NCBI GenBank assembly: GCA_050181915.1
Contig: JBFXCS010000002.1
Span: forward strand, 310,001 to 374,000
Origin: JBFXCS01 sp050181915
Lineage (GTDB): Bacteria > Actinomycetota > Thermoleophilia > Miltoncostaeales > Miltoncostaeaceae
DNA: 64,000 nucleotides
Direction: 5' to 3'
The notes under the pieces were generated by a model. The model was not told the DNA's origin and made no database searches. It was given only the letters and a program-made list of their open reading frames with translations. Positions 42,208 through 51,465 of this stretch are shown here, piece after piece. Position numbers and translations under genes: made by a program. Within the stretch, counting starts at the first letter, position 1. Each line of letters starts with the position of its first letter.

Positions 42208-43505
42208 CCGGTCGCCTCGACGCCGTCGCCGGGCGCGCGCTGGCCCTGCCCCTGGTGCGCGGGGTGCGGCCCGGCATGGAGGCGAACGCCCTGATCCTGA
42301 TGGCGTCGTCGCTCCTGACCGGCGCGCTCGGCATCGCCTACTGGATCGTGGCCGAGCAGTTCTACCCCACCGAGAAGGTGGGCCAGGCGGCCGCGATGAT
42401 GTCCACCGCGACGATGCTGAGCTCGCTGGCCTGCCTGTCGCTGGGCGGCAGCTACCAGCGCTTCCTGCCGATCGCGGGCGCCCGCACGCGCATGCTGATC
42501 GTGGGGGGCATGGCGCTGACCGGCGCGGTGGCGCTGCTGCTCGGCGGGGCCTTCGTGCTGATCGGCGTCGGCGGCGACCGCCTCTACGACAACGACGTCG
42601 AGCGCCTGCTGTTCCCGCTCATCGTGGCGGTGCTCACCGCGTACGCGCTGCTCGACCCGATCCTCACCGGACTGCGCCGCGCCGGGCTGGTCGCGGCGAA
42701 GAACGTGTCCTTGTCGGTGGCCAAGATCGTGCCGCTGCCGCTGCTCGCGTTCACCGCGACCGGCTTCGCGATCGCCGGCTCCTGGGCGGTGCTCGCCCTG
42801 ATCGTGACGGCGGCGGTGCTGCTGCCGCTGTTGCGCGGGGGGCTCGACCGGCACGACGGCGAGGCCTCCCAGCTGCCCCCCGTGCGCCAGCTCTGGGCCT
42901 TCCAGGGCGCCTCCCTCGCCGTGACGCTCGTCCAGACCGTCACCCCGCTGTGCCTGCCCCTGATCGTGCTGGCGAAGCTCGGCGCCGACTACTCGGCCTA
43001 CTACAACCTGGTCGCGGCGCTCGGGGTGGCCGTCTCCCTGCTGCGCGCCAACGTGCTGGCCTCCTACGTGGTGGAGGCCTCCGCCCCGGACGCCGACCAC
43101 GGCCCGCTCACCCGGCGGATGATCCGCCTGATGGTGATCGTGTGCCTCGCCTGCGCGGCGGGGCTGGCGCTCGGCGGGCCGGTGCTCCTGTGGATGACGG
43201 GCGAGCACTACGCGCACGCGGCGACGTCGCTGGTCCTGGTCATGGCGATCGACACGCTCCTGGGCGGGGTGACCGCCGCCTACGCCGCCATCGCCTACGT
43301 CACGCGCCGGCTGGGCGTGCTCGTCGCGTCCCAGGTGGCGTACGTCGCGCTCACGGTCGTCGGCGCCCTCCTGCTGGTGTCGCCGATGGAGCTGCTCGGC
43401 GTGGGCGTCGCCTCGCTGGCCGCGCAGGCGGTCTCGGTCGCCATCGTCGCCCTCCCCCTCGCGCGCCACCTGCGCGGCCTCTCGCCGCGGGCGGAGGCCT
43501 CGTGA
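42204..43505 (+). CDS. Polysaccharide flippase, Wzx/MVIN-like
   Basis: A 433-residue polytopic membrane protein with about 12 hydrophobic helices, resembling Wzx/RfbX-type oligosaccharide-lipid flippases of the MOP superfamily (GMEANALILMASSLLTGALGIAYWIVAEQFYPTEKVGQAAAMMS at the N-terminus). It should move lipid-linked sugar units to the outer face of the membrane. The GTG start overlaps the ABC ATPase gene, and the end overlaps the first glycosyltransferase gene, both by four bases. Confidence 0.82.
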   Translation: MTGRLDAVAGRALALPLVRGVRPGMEANALILMASSLLTGALGIAYWIVAEQFYPTEKVGQAAAMMSTATMLSSLACLSLGGSYQRFLPIAGARTRMLIVGGMALTGAVALLLGGAFVLIGVGGDRLYDNDVERLLFPLIVAVLTAYALLDPILTGLRRAGLVAAKNVSLSVAKIVPLPLLAFTATGFAIAGSWAVLALIVTAAVLLPLLRGGLDRHDGEASQLPPVRQLWAFQGASLAVTLVQTVTPLCLPLIVLAKLGADYSAYYNLVAALGVAVSLLRANVLASYVVEASAPDADHGPLTRRMIRLMVIVCLACAAGLALGGPVLLWMTGEHYAHAATSLVLVMAIDTLLGGVTAAYAAIAYVTRRLGVLVASQVAYVALTVVGALLLVSPMELLGVGVASLAAQAVSVAIVALPLARHLRGLSPRAEAS

Positions 43506-44443
43506 GCGCCCCCCGCGTGAGCGTCCTGATGCCGGTCTTCAACGGCGGCCGGTACCTGGCCGACGCCGTGACGAGCGTGCTGCGCCAGACCCACGCCGAC
43601 CTCGAGCTGATCGCGGTGGACGACGGCTCGACCGACGACACCGCCGCCGTGCTCGGCCGCTGCCACGACCCGCGGGTGCGCGTCGTGCGCACCGAGCACG
43701 TCGGCGTGGCCGCCGCCGGCAACGCGGCGATCGCGCACGCGCGGGGCGAGTACCTCGCCCGCCACGACGCCGACGACCTGATGGCCCCCGACCGGATCGC
43801 CCGCCAGGTCGCGTACCTCGACGCCCATCGGTCGGTGGTGGCCTGCGGCACCGACTACGAGCTGTTCGGCGCGCGCGCCGGCGTCGTCAGGATGCCCCGC
43901 TCCGCGGCGGCCTGCCGCGCCCGGCTCGCGTTCGGCACCTGCGCCGCCCACCCGACGGTGACCATCCGGGCCTCGGCCCTGCACGCGAACGGCGTCGCCT
44001 ACCGGCCCGGCCTGGTCGCCGCCGAGGACTACCAGCTGCTCAGCGATCTCGCCGAGCACGGCGAGATCGTGAACCTCCCCTTCGTGGGCTGCCGCTACCG
44101 GGTCCATCCGGAGCAGATCAGCACCCGCAGGGCGCGCCAGGTGCGCGAACTGACCACGGCCATCGCGGCCCGCAACCTGACCCGGCGCGGCGCGGGCGAC
44201 GTCGATCCGGCCTCGCTCGAGCCCCTGCTGTGGCTCGACCGCCGCGGCGCGCGGGCGGCGCTCGCCCACCTGACGCGCAACGGCCCCCGCCTGGTGCTCC
44301 TCGCCGGCCGGGCGGACGGCGCCGCCGGCGTCCTCACGGCGCTGCGGCGGCTGCGCGAGCAGGCGAACTCGGCGCTGCGCGCGCCACGACCCGAGACGAC
44401 GACCGGAAAGGAGGCGCCAGGGTGGATACGCAGCGAGGGATAG
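43502..44443 (+). CDS. Family 2 glycosyltransferase (1 of 5)
   Basis: A 313-residue GT-A fold enzyme acting at the inner face of the membrane. It has VSVLMPVFNGGRYLADAVTSVLRQTHADLELIAVDDGSTDDT and the metal-binding DAD in ARHDADDLMAPDRI (about 93). YRVHPEQIS near residue 200 is typical of rhamnosyl/glucosyl transferases with a downstream HxxQ-like motif. The C-terminal 90 residues are helical. It is coupled by overlap to the flippase; the sugar donor is unknown. Confidence 0.87.
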   Translation: MSAPRVSVLMPVFNGGRYLADAVTSVLRQTHADLELIAVDDGSTDDTAAVLGRCHDPRVRVVRTEHVGVAAAGNAAIAHARGEYLARHDADDLMAPDRIARQVAYLDAHRSVVACGTDYELFGARAGVVRMPRSAAACRARLAFGTCAAHPTVTIRASALHANGVAYRPGLVAAEDYQLLSDLAEHGEIVNLPFVGCRYRVHPEQISTRRARQVRELTTAIAARNLTRRGAGDVDPASLEPLLWLDRRGARAALAHLTRNGPRLVLLAGRADGAAGVLTALRRLREQANSALRAPRPETTTGKEAPGWIRSEG

Positions 44444-45285
44444 ACCCCCGTGTCAGCGTCATCGTTCCCGCCTTCAACGAGGCCCGGAACCTGGAGAAGA
44501 TCCTGCCCACCCTGCCCGAGGTCCACGAGGTGATCGTGGTCGACGGCGGCTCGACGGACGGGACCGCCGAGACGGCGCGGCGGGCCCTGCCCGGCGTGCG
44601 CGTGGTCACCCAGACCCGAGACGGCAAGGGCAACGCCATGGCGTGCGGCTTCGGCCAGGCCACCGGGGACATCCTGGTGATGTTCGACGGGGACGGCTCG
44701 GCCGACGCCCGCGAGATCCCGCTGATGGTGGCGGCCCTCGTGAACGGCGCCGACTTCGTGAAGGGCAGCCGCATGCTCCACGGCGGGGGCAGCGCGGACC
44801 TCACCTTCACCCGGTCGCTGGGCAACATGGCGCTGACCCGCCTCGTCAACATGCTCTTCCGCACCCGCTACACCGACCTCTGCTACGGCTACAACGCCTT
44901 CTGGCGCGACGTCCTGGACGAGTTCGACCTGCCCGACTGGACGCTCACCGGCGAGCCGCGCTGGGGCGACGGCTTCGAGATCGAGACCCTGCTGAACTGC
45001 CGGGCGGCGGCGGCCCGCCTGACGATCCTGGAGCTGCCGAGCTACGAGCACGGCCGCCTCCACGGCGTCAGCAACCTGCGGGCGTACCACGACGGCATGC
45101 GCGTCCTGCGCACCATCCGGGCGGAGTGGCGGCGCGTGCGGACGCTGCGCCAGGCGACGCGCCACCTCGACCAGCAGGCGCGCTGGTCGGAGAGGACCCC
45201 CGCCGGGGGCGAGGGGCGGGCGCGCGCCCTCGACCGCTCCGGCGCGCCGCTGCGCGACTCGGGCGAGGGGCGCGATGACCGCTGA
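44422..45285 (+). CDS. Family 2 glycosyltransferase (2 of 5), DPM1-like
   Basis: A 287-residue GT2 enzyme. It has VSVIVPAFNEARNLEKILPTLP, VVDGGSTDGT, then MFDGDGSADAREIPLMV (DxD) and FVKGSRMLHGGGSADLT. This resembles dolichol-phosphate-mannose-synthase-like enzymes that load sugars on polyprenyl phosphate. The start is the GTG at 44422, with a full AAAGGAGG seven bases upstream inside the previous gene, so it overlaps that gene by 22 bases but has its own strong initiation signal. Confidence 0.87.
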   Translation: MDTQRGIDPRVSVIVPAFNEARNLEKILPTLPEVHEVIVVDGGSTDGTAETARRALPGVRVVTQTRDGKGNAMACGFGQATGDILVMFDGDGSADAREIPLMVAALVNGADFVKGSRMLHGGGSADLTFTRSLGNMALTRLVNMLFRTRYTDLCYGYNAFWRDVLDEFDLPDWTLTGEPRWGDGFEIETLLNCRAAAARLTILELPSYEHGRLHGVSNLRAYHDGMRVLRTIRAEWRRVRTLRQATRHLDQQARWSERTPAGGEGRARALDRSGAPLRDSGEGRDDR

Positions 45286-46213
45286 GGCCCCCGCCGCGTC
45301 CGCGCCGACCGCGTCGGTGGTGGTGTGCACCTACACCGCCGCGCGCGGCGATCTGCTGCGCGACGCCCTGCGACGCGTCGGCGCGCAGCTGCTGCCGGGC
45401 GACGAGCTCATCGTGGTGGTCGATCACGACGACCGGCTGCGCGACGCGATCGCCGCGGACGAGCCGCGGGCGCGGGTGGTCGCCAACGCCGGGGCGCCGG
45501 GCCTCTCGGGCGCGCGCGACAGCGGCATCGCGGCCGCCCGGGGCGACGTGGTCGTCTTCCTCGACGACGACGCGCTGCCCCGCCCCGGCTGGCTGTCCGC
45601 GCTGCGCGAGGCGTTCGCCGATCCGCGCATCGAGGCGGTCGGCGGAGCCGTCATCCCCCGCTGGGAGCGGGGAAGGCCCGGCTGGTTCCCGGACGAGCTG
45701 GGGTGGATCGTGGGCTGCGACTACCGCGGCCTGCCCGGCGACGGCGCCCCGATCCGCAACCCGATCGGCGCGAACATGGGCATCAGGCGCGGCACCCTCA
45801 CCCGCGTCGGCTCCTTCGACGGCGCGCTGGGACGCGACGCGCGGCGGCCGATGGGCTGCGAGGAGACCGAGCTCGCCATCAGGATCCGCCGCGAATCGCC
45901 GGGGGCGGGCATCGTCAGGATCGCCTCGGCGGCGGTCGACCACGTGGTCCCGCCGGCGCGGGCGACCGTCGCCTACGCGCTGCGCCGCGCCTGGTACGAG
46001 GGCATCTCGAAGGGACGGCTCACGGCGCGGGTGGGCCTGGGCGACGGCCTGGCCTCCGAGCGCCGCTACGTGATGCGGACGCTGTCGGCGGGCGTGGCCC
46101 GCCACGTCGGAGCCGCCGTCACGGCGCGCGACCCGGCCGGCATCGCGCGTGCGCTGGTGCTGCTGGCCGCGACCGCCACCACGGCCGCGGGGTTCCTGGC
46201 GGGCCGGCGATGA
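45275..46213 (+). CDS. Family 2 glycosyltransferase (3 of 5)
   Basis: A 312-residue GT2 enzyme. It has ASVVVCTYTAARGDLL, SGARDSGIAAARGDVVVFLDDDALPRPGW (DDD near 98), NPIGANMGIRR and CEETELAIRIRRE, a pattern of polysaccharide glycosyltransferases. A hydrophobic C-terminal stretch (ARALVLLAATATTAAGFLAG) may anchor it to the membrane. It overlaps the previous gene by 11 bases and the next by four. Confidence 0.87.
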   Translation: MTAEAPAASAPTASVVVCTYTAARGDLLRDALRRVGAQLLPGDELIVVVDHDDRLRDAIAADEPRARVVANAGAPGLSGARDSGIAAARGDVVVFLDDDALPRPGWLSALREAFADPRIEAVGGAVIPRWERGRPGWFPDELGWIVGCDYRGLPGDGAPIRNPIGANMGIRRGTLTRVGSFDGALGRDARRPMGCEETELAIRIRRESPGAGIVRIASAAVDHVVPPARATVAYALRRAWYEGISKGRLTARVGLGDGLASERRYVMRTLSAGVARHVGAAVTARDPAGIARALVLLAATATTAAGFLAGRR

Positions 46214-47487
46214 GCGGTCCGGCCCCCCGCGTCCCCTTCCTGCCGATCCCCCTCGTCGAGGTCGACCTGCCCGACGCCGGCGCGCAGCCCGAGCCGGCGC
46301 CGAACGCCCGCGGCGAGGTGCTGCTGCGGGTGCTGGACCGGGGCTGGCCCGTGGCGCAGGGCGTCGAGACGGGACTGCGCGACCGCGCCGACGTGCGCCG
46401 CCGCGCCGAGCTGGTCCTGCGGCGCGAGGAGTCCTTCCGCCCGCCGGGCTGGCGGGCCGGCGACGCGCCGGCGACGGGGGCGCCGGTGACCGTCGTCGTC
46501 TGCACCCTGGGAGCCGACCCCGGACTGCGCGCCGCGGTCGATCTCATCCTCTCCCAGACCTACGCCGACATCGACCTGGTGGTCGTGGACAACGCCCCCG
46601 AGACCGGCGGCGCCGACGCCCTGCTCGGCGGCGTCGGCGATCCGCGGCTGCGCATCGTGCGCGAGCCCCGCCGGGGCCTGTCGGTCGCCCGCAACACGGG
46701 CCTCGCCCACGCGCGCGGGGAGATCGTCGCCTTCACCGACGACGACGCGGTGCCCGACCGGCGCTGGGTCGCCGAGCTGGTGCGGGCCTTCGCCGCCGAC
46801 CCGGACAGCCGGCTGGCGTGCGTGACCGGCCTGGTGCTGCCGGCCGAGCTCGAGACCGAGGCGCAGGCGCTGTTCGAGGAGTGCTCGGGCTTCGCCAAGG
46901 GGTTCCGGGCGATGCACTGGTCGGTGCTCCCTGCGACCGGCGAGCTCGCCGCCCTCACCGTCCCCGGCAAGCGCGGCGCCGCCTTCCCCTACAGCGGCGG
47001 CGACTTCGGATCGGGCAACAACATGGCCTTCCGCACCGCCGCCCTGCGCGCGCTCGGCGGCTTCGACGTCGCCCTGGGCGCCGGGTCGGCGACCCGCGGC
47101 GGGGAGGATCTCGACATCTTCCGCCGCGTCTACCTCGCCGGCATGCGGCTCGTGTACCACCCCGCCGCCATGGTGGGCCACCGCCACCGGCGCGAGATGG
47201 AGGCCCTGCGAACCCAGATGTACGGCTACGGCACAGGCATGGCCGCGGTGGTGACCAAGGTGGTGCTCGGCGGCGGGGCGCTGCCCATCGCCCGCCGCCT
47301 GCCGGGGGCCCTGTCCCTGCTGCTGCGCCGCGATTCGGCCAAGAACGCCCGCAAGTCGCCGGCCTTTCCCGGCGAGGTGACGCGCGCGGAGCTGCGCGGC
47401 TACCTGCTCGGCCCGGGGCTGTACCTCAAAGCGCGACGCGCCGCCCGCCGGCGGGGCCTCGCCGCCACCGCAGAGGGAGGACGATGA
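46210..47487 (+). CDS. Family 2 glycosyltransferase (4 of 5) with extended N-terminus
   Basis: A 425-residue GT2 enzyme with an extra N-terminal region of about 90 residues (RVPFLPIPLVEVDLPD, then RGWPVAQGVE) before the GT-A core. The core has VTVVVCTLGADPGLRAAVDLILSQTYADIDLVVVDNAP, ARGEIVAFTDDDAVPDRRW, and GSGNNMAFRTAALRALGGFD with RGGEDLDIFRRV. The ATGA overlap with the preceding gene sets the start. Confidence 0.87.
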   Translation: MSGPAPRVPFLPIPLVEVDLPDAGAQPEPAPNARGEVLLRVLDRGWPVAQGVETGLRDRADVRRRAELVLRREESFRPPGWRAGDAPATGAPVTVVVCTLGADPGLRAAVDLILSQTYADIDLVVVDNAPETGGADALLGGVGDPRLRIVREPRRGLSVARNTGLAHARGEIVAFTDDDAVPDRRWVAELVRAFAADPDSRLACVTGLVLPAELETEAQALFEECSGFAKGFRAMHWSVLPATGELAALTVPGKRGAAFPYSGGDFGSGNNMAFRTAALRALGGFDVALGAGSATRGGEDLDIFRRVYLAGMRLVYHPAAMVGHRHRREMEALRTQMYGYGTGMAAVVTKVVLGGGALPIARRLPGALSLLLRRDSAKNARKSPAFPGEVTRAELRGYLLGPGLYLKARRAARRRGLAATAEGGR

Positions 47488-49616
47488 GAACGGATCGGGA
47501 GCCCGCGACCCTCGCGCCGCCCGCGACGCCGCCCCGGGGGCGCGACGCGCTCACCGCCGGCCAGGCCGGGGGCCTCGCCGCCGTCGCCGTCCTGTCGCTG
47601 GTCACCCTCGTGCTGCTGGCCGCCGACGTGCGGGCCGGCCTCGTGGGCCTCGCCTTCCTCCTGCTCGCCCCCGGCGCCGTCGTGCGCCACGCCCTGCGGA
47701 CGTCGCCCGCCGCGCGCGGCGCCGTGGTCGTGAGCGTGGCGGTCAGCGTCACCCTGCTGGCGCTGGTCGCGACCGTCAGCGCGTGGCTGGAGGGCTGGCA
47801 CCCGCGCGGCGTGACCATCGCCCTCGCGGCGGTCACGGCGGCCGCGGCCCTGTGGCCGCTGTGGCGCGGCCGGGGCGACCTCGACCGGCACGCGCGCGCG
47901 GCATCGACCGCCCTGCGCGGGCTCCGCGTCGGCCGGCCCGCGCCGCCCGCGGCGGCCCTCCTGGTCCTGCTCGCGGCGGCCGCGCTGGCATGGGTGGCCG
48001 CCCTCCCCTCGATCGACCCGGCCGACGCGGCGCAGGGCGGCCTGCTCGTCGGAGCCTCGCCGCTGCTCGCGGTCTCGCTGGCGCTCGCCATCGCGGGCTT
48101 CCTCGCCGCCGTGCGGCTCGGCTCGTGGCCGGTCGCGCTGCTCGCGCTCGTCGTCACCGCGCTGCCGCTGCGGGCGACGACCCTGATCGTCGCCGACGAG
48201 CCCATGTTCGACTGGACCTTCAAGCACGTCGGCGTGGTCGACTTCATCGCCGGCCACGGCCGGCTCGCCGGGGACGTGGACATCTACCAGAGCTGGCCGG
48301 GCTTCTTCGCCGGCAGCGCCTGGATCACCGACGTGACCGGCATCGGCCCGGTCGCCCAGGCCCGCTGGTTCACGGTGGCGATCACGGCGCTCACCTGCCT
48401 GGCCGTCTACGCCCTGGCCCGCCAGGCGCTGGGGGCGTCGCCGCCGGCCGGCCTCGTCGCCGCCCAGCTCGTGCTGGTGCTGAACTGGATCGGGCAGGAC
48501 TACTTCGCGCCCCAGGCCCTCGGCTTCCTGATGGCGATCGTGGTGCTGCGGATGGTCCTGCTCGGCGACCGCCGCGCCGACGCCCTGGCGCTCCTCCTGT
48601 TCGTCGGCATGGTGATCTCGCATCAGCTCACGCCCTTCTGGGTGCTGGGCGTGGTGTGCGTCCTGGCGCTCGCGCGCCGGGTGCGGCCGTGGCTCGCCGT
48701 GGCGTTCGCCGCCGTGTCGATCGGCTACCTGCTGACCCGCCTCGACGTGCTCGACCAGTACGGCATCTTCTCCGGCTTCGACGTCGTGGAGAACGCGCAG
48801 ACCTCCGGCGGCGGCGCGCCGTCGGCCGCCAAGCAGATCGACTCCTGGGCGGGCCGTCTCGCGATGGGCGCGGCGTGGCTCGCGACGGTCGCCGTCCTCG
48901 CGCTGCGCATGCGCCGGCGACGCGACTGGATCGTGGGCGCGGCCCTCACCTTCGTGCCGTTCGGGTTCCTGGTGGTGCAGCGCTACGGCGGCGAGGGGAT
49001 CCTGCGGGTCGCCCTCTTCTCCCTGGTGGGCTGCGCCGTCGTGTCGGCGCCGGCGATCACGCACGCGCTCCGCGCCGCGCGCCCCTGGCGGGCGGCCGCG
49101 GCCGGGGCGGCCGTGCTCGCGGTCGGCGCCTGCGCCGCCCAGGCGTACTTCGGACCGTGGTACGTGTACCAGGTGACCTCCGCCGAGGTCCGGGTGGCGA
49201 CGCGCCTGCTCGAGGCGGTGCCGCCGCCCGCCTACGTGGCCGCGGCCGTCCCGGGATGGCCCGACCGGCCCTCCGGGGCGTACGCGACCTGGGCGGACCT
49301 GGCGCGCGACTACGACGACAGCGCCTTCGACGGCCAGCTCGGAGGCTCGGACCTCTCGAGCGACGCCGACCTCGCGCAGTTCGAGCGCTTCCTCGGCGCC
49401 CGAAACCCCTGGCCGACCTTCCTCGTCATCAGCCCCCGGATGGAGGCGGTCGACGAGTACCGCGGCTTCTACGCGGCCGGCGCCCTGGAGCGGATGGCGA
49501 CGGAGCTGCCGCAGCGCCCCGGCTGGAGCGCCGTCATCCGCGACGACGGCATCGTCGTCCTGCGGTACGCGCCGCCCTTCACCCGCGACACGGAGGCGGC
49601 GCTGTGGAGGCCGTGA
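47484..49616 (+). CDS. Large polytopic membrane protein, glycosyltransferase-like
   Basis: A 710-residue protein with about 14 hydrophobic helices through residue 550 and an extracytoplasmic C-terminal part of about 150 residues (EVRVATRLLEAVPPPAYVAAAVPGWP onward). An early loop with VADEPMFDWTFKHVGVVDFIAGHG carries acidic residues after helices, as in GT-C enzymes that take sugars from polyprenyl phosphate. I therefore infer a GT-C-type transferase or a polymerase (Wzy-like), with low certainty between them. The ATG is fixed by GAGGGAGG and the ATGA overlap. Confidence 0.7.
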   Translation: MRTDREPATLAPPATPPRGRDALTAGQAGGLAAVAVLSLVTLVLLAADVRAGLVGLAFLLLAPGAVVRHALRTSPAARGAVVVSVAVSVTLLALVATVSAWLEGWHPRGVTIALAAVTAAAALWPLWRGRGDLDRHARAASTALRGLRVGRPAPPAAALLVLLAAAALAWVAALPSIDPADAAQGGLLVGASPLLAVSLALAIAGFLAAVRLGSWPVALLALVVTALPLRATTLIVADEPMFDWTFKHVGVVDFIAGHGRLAGDVDIYQSWPGFFAGSAWITDVTGIGPVAQARWFTVAITALTCLAVYALARQALGASPPAGLVAAQLVLVLNWIGQDYFAPQALGFLMAIVVLRMVLLGDRRADALALLLFVGMVISHQLTPFWVLGVVCVLALARRVRPWLAVAFAAVSIGYLLTRLDVLDQYGIFSGFDVVENAQTSGGGAPSAAKQIDSWAGRLAMGAAWLATVAVLALRMRRRRDWIVGAALTFVPFGFLVVQRYGGEGILRVALFSLVGCAVVSAPAITHALRAARPWRAAAAGAAVLAVGACAAQAYFGPWYVYQVTSAEVRVATRLLEAVPPPAYVAAAVPGWPDRPSGAYATWADLARDYDDSAFDGQLGGSDLSSDADLAQFERFLGARNPWPTFLVISPRMEAVDEYRGFYAAGALERMATELPQRPGWSAVIRDDGIVVLRYAPPFTRDTEAALWRP

Positions 49617-50722
49617 CCCTCGCCGCCCCGCCGCGCGTCAGCGTGATCGTGCCGGTCTACCGCGCCGAGCGCTACGTCGCCGAGTGCATCGCCTCCATCG
49701 CCGCGCAGGAGCTCGCCCCCCACGAGGTGATCCTCGTGTGCACCCGCGACGATCCCGCCTCGGCCGCCGTGGCGATGGCCGAGGCGGCCCGCCGGGGACT
49801 GCCCACGACGGTCGTCGAGCTCGCCTCCAACGACGGGCCCGGCGCCGCGCGCAACGCGGGCGTGGCGGTCGCGACGGGCGACCACATCTGGTTCTGCGAC
49901 GCCGACGACACCGCCGATCCGCGCTTCCTGTCGACGCTCGCGCGGCGCCTGAGGGAGGACGGATCCGGCTACGCCATGGCGAGGACGCTGCTCGTGCGGC
50001 CCGACGGCACCGAGGTCCGCATCGACGAGCCGCTGGCCGCCGAGGGCGTGCGCCCGGGGCCCGACGTCGCCGAGGCCCAGATGCGCAACCAGCTGCGCGG
50101 CTACGTGTGCAACCGCCTCTTCCCCGCCCATCTCATCCGGCGCCACCCCTTCGCCGGCGGCACCGCCTACGAGGACTTCGACGTGAGCCTCGCGATCGCC
50201 CTCGACACCGAGGCGGTGTCACTGTGCGCCGAGCCGCTCTACCACTACCGCATCCACCCCGCCTCGATCAGCCAGCGCTTCTCGCCGCGCACGCTGGACC
50301 TGTTCGAGCAGGAGGGACGCGTGAGCCGGATCCTCGACGCGCACCCCGGGCTGGTGCGGCGCCGCGTGCGGCTGCGCTACCGCTACGAGGGGGTGGTGAT
50401 GCCGGTCGCGAACATGGCGTCCCCCTGGGAGGGGAGCGCCGGGGAGGAGGGCGCGCGCGCCCGGCGGGCGCTCGCCGCCGCCGCCGCGCGCGTCAGGATC
50501 GCCGACCTGCTCCCGCTGATGCTGGCGGGCCTGCCCCGGCTGGCCGTCTCCGCGGCGGTGCTGCGCGCCTCGCCGCGCGGTTACGCGGCCTGGTTCCGGC
50601 GGCGCGCCCGCACCAAGGTCACGCCTCCGGGTACACCCTCACCCAGTCGACCAGCATCGTCGCCGGAAACGGCGTCGACGCGTCCGGCGGGCCGGGCCAC
50701 CGACCGCCGACCGCGAGGTTGA
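49613..50722 (+). CDS. Family 2 glycosyltransferase (5 of 5)
   Basis: A 369-residue GT2 enzyme. It has PRVSVIVPVYRAERYVAECIASIAAQELAPHEVILV, GPGAARNAGVAVATGDHIWFCDADDTADPRF (DAD near 102), and YRIHPASISQRF. The GTG at 49613 overlaps the previous stop; a GTG at 49604 is an alternative. The last 35 residues are Pro/Ser/Arg-rich and lie antisense to the end of the GH16 gene, so the natural end may be a recent extension. It is last gene of the run. Confidence 0.82.
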   Translation: MTLAAPPRVSVIVPVYRAERYVAECIASIAAQELAPHEVILVCTRDDPASAAVAMAEAARRGLPTTVVELASNDGPGAARNAGVAVATGDHIWFCDADDTADPRFLSTLARRLREDGSGYAMARTLLVRPDGTEVRIDEPLAAEGVRPGPDVAEAQMRNQLRGYVCNRLFPAHLIRRHPFAGGTAYEDFDVSLAIALDTEAVSLCAEPLYHYRIHPASISQRFSPRTLDLFEQEGRVSRILDAHPGLVRRRVRLRYRYEGVVMPVANMASPWEGSAGEEGARARRALAAAAARVRIADLLPLMLAGLPRLAVSAAVLRASPRGYAAWFRRRARTKVTPPGTPSPSRPASSPETASTRPAGRATDRRPRG

Positions 50723-51440
50723 GCAGCAGCACCTGAGCCTCGTCGAAGGGCCAGTCGGCCACCTCGCCCCGCGTGATGCGGTGGTACTCGCGTCCGTCGA
50801 GGGTGAAGACCAGCCGCTCGCGGCTCCATTCGAGCCCGTAGACATGCCACCCGTCCGCCAGCGGCGCGTCCCGCGTCAGGAGCCCCGGCGCCTGCCCGCG
50901 CCCGTCCGGCGAGGCCGCGTCGGCGACGTGCACGTTCGCGTTCACCGTCCGGGTGTCGTTCATGACCTCCATCACGTCGATCTCGCCCGAACGGGGCCAG
51001 CCCACGCGCGTCCCGCCGGCGCCGAGCGTCCAGAACGCCGACCACAGCCCCGCGCCGGCCGGCACCCGGATCCGCGCCTCGATCCGGCCGCGGACGAACC
51101 CGGCGGTCGACTGGAGCCTGGCCGAGGTGAACGACCCGTCCGACTCGCGCCGGGCGGTGATGCGGAGGTGGCCGTCGCCGTCGAGGGCGACGTTCTCGGG
51201 GCGCGACGTGTAGGTCTGGAGCTCCTCGTTGCCCCAGCCCCCGCCGCCCTCGGCCGGGGTCCAGTGGTCGGCCGGCGCCGCCCCCTCGGGGCCCGCGAAC
51301 TCGTCGGACCACACCGGCCGCTCCGAGCGGGCGAGCGACCCGACCAGGCGCGGCAGGACGACGGCCGCCGCGACCACCGCGACCAGCGCCAGCACGGCGA
51401 CCGACGCGCGCCCGCGGCCCGAGAGGGGCCCGGCGCTCAC
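50619..51440 (-). CDS. Secreted/anchored GH16 beta-glucanase
   Basis: A 273-residue GH16 enzyme (laminarinase/lichenase fold). The N-terminal hydrophobic segment (VAVLALVAVVAAAVVLP) is an uncleaved anchor or signal. The catalytic motif is complete: SGEIDVMEVMN with E153, D155 and E158. WSDEFAG near the start and GGNEELQTYT-like strands are family typical. It hydrolyses beta-1,3 or mixed-linked glucans outside the cell. It sits 25 bases after a TetR gene on the same strand and overlaps the convergent glycosyltransferase by 104 bases, so it may trim or remodel the product of that cluster. Confidence 0.88.
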   Translation of the reverse strand: MSAGPLSGRGRASVAVLALVAVVAAAVVLPRLVGSLARSERPVWSDEFAGPEGAAPADHWTPAEGGGGWGNEELQTYTSRPENVALDGDGHLRITARRESDGSFTSARLQSTAGFVRGRIEARIRVPAGAGLWSAFWTLGAGGTRVGWPRSGEIDVMEVMNDTRTVNANVHVADAASPDGRGQAPGLLTRDAPLADGWHVYGLEWSRERLVFTLDGREYHRITRGEVADWPFDEAQVLLLNLAVGGRWPGPPDASTPFPATMLVDWVRVYPEA

Positions 51441-51465
51441 GGCGTCCGCCGGCCGCGGAGCGGCC

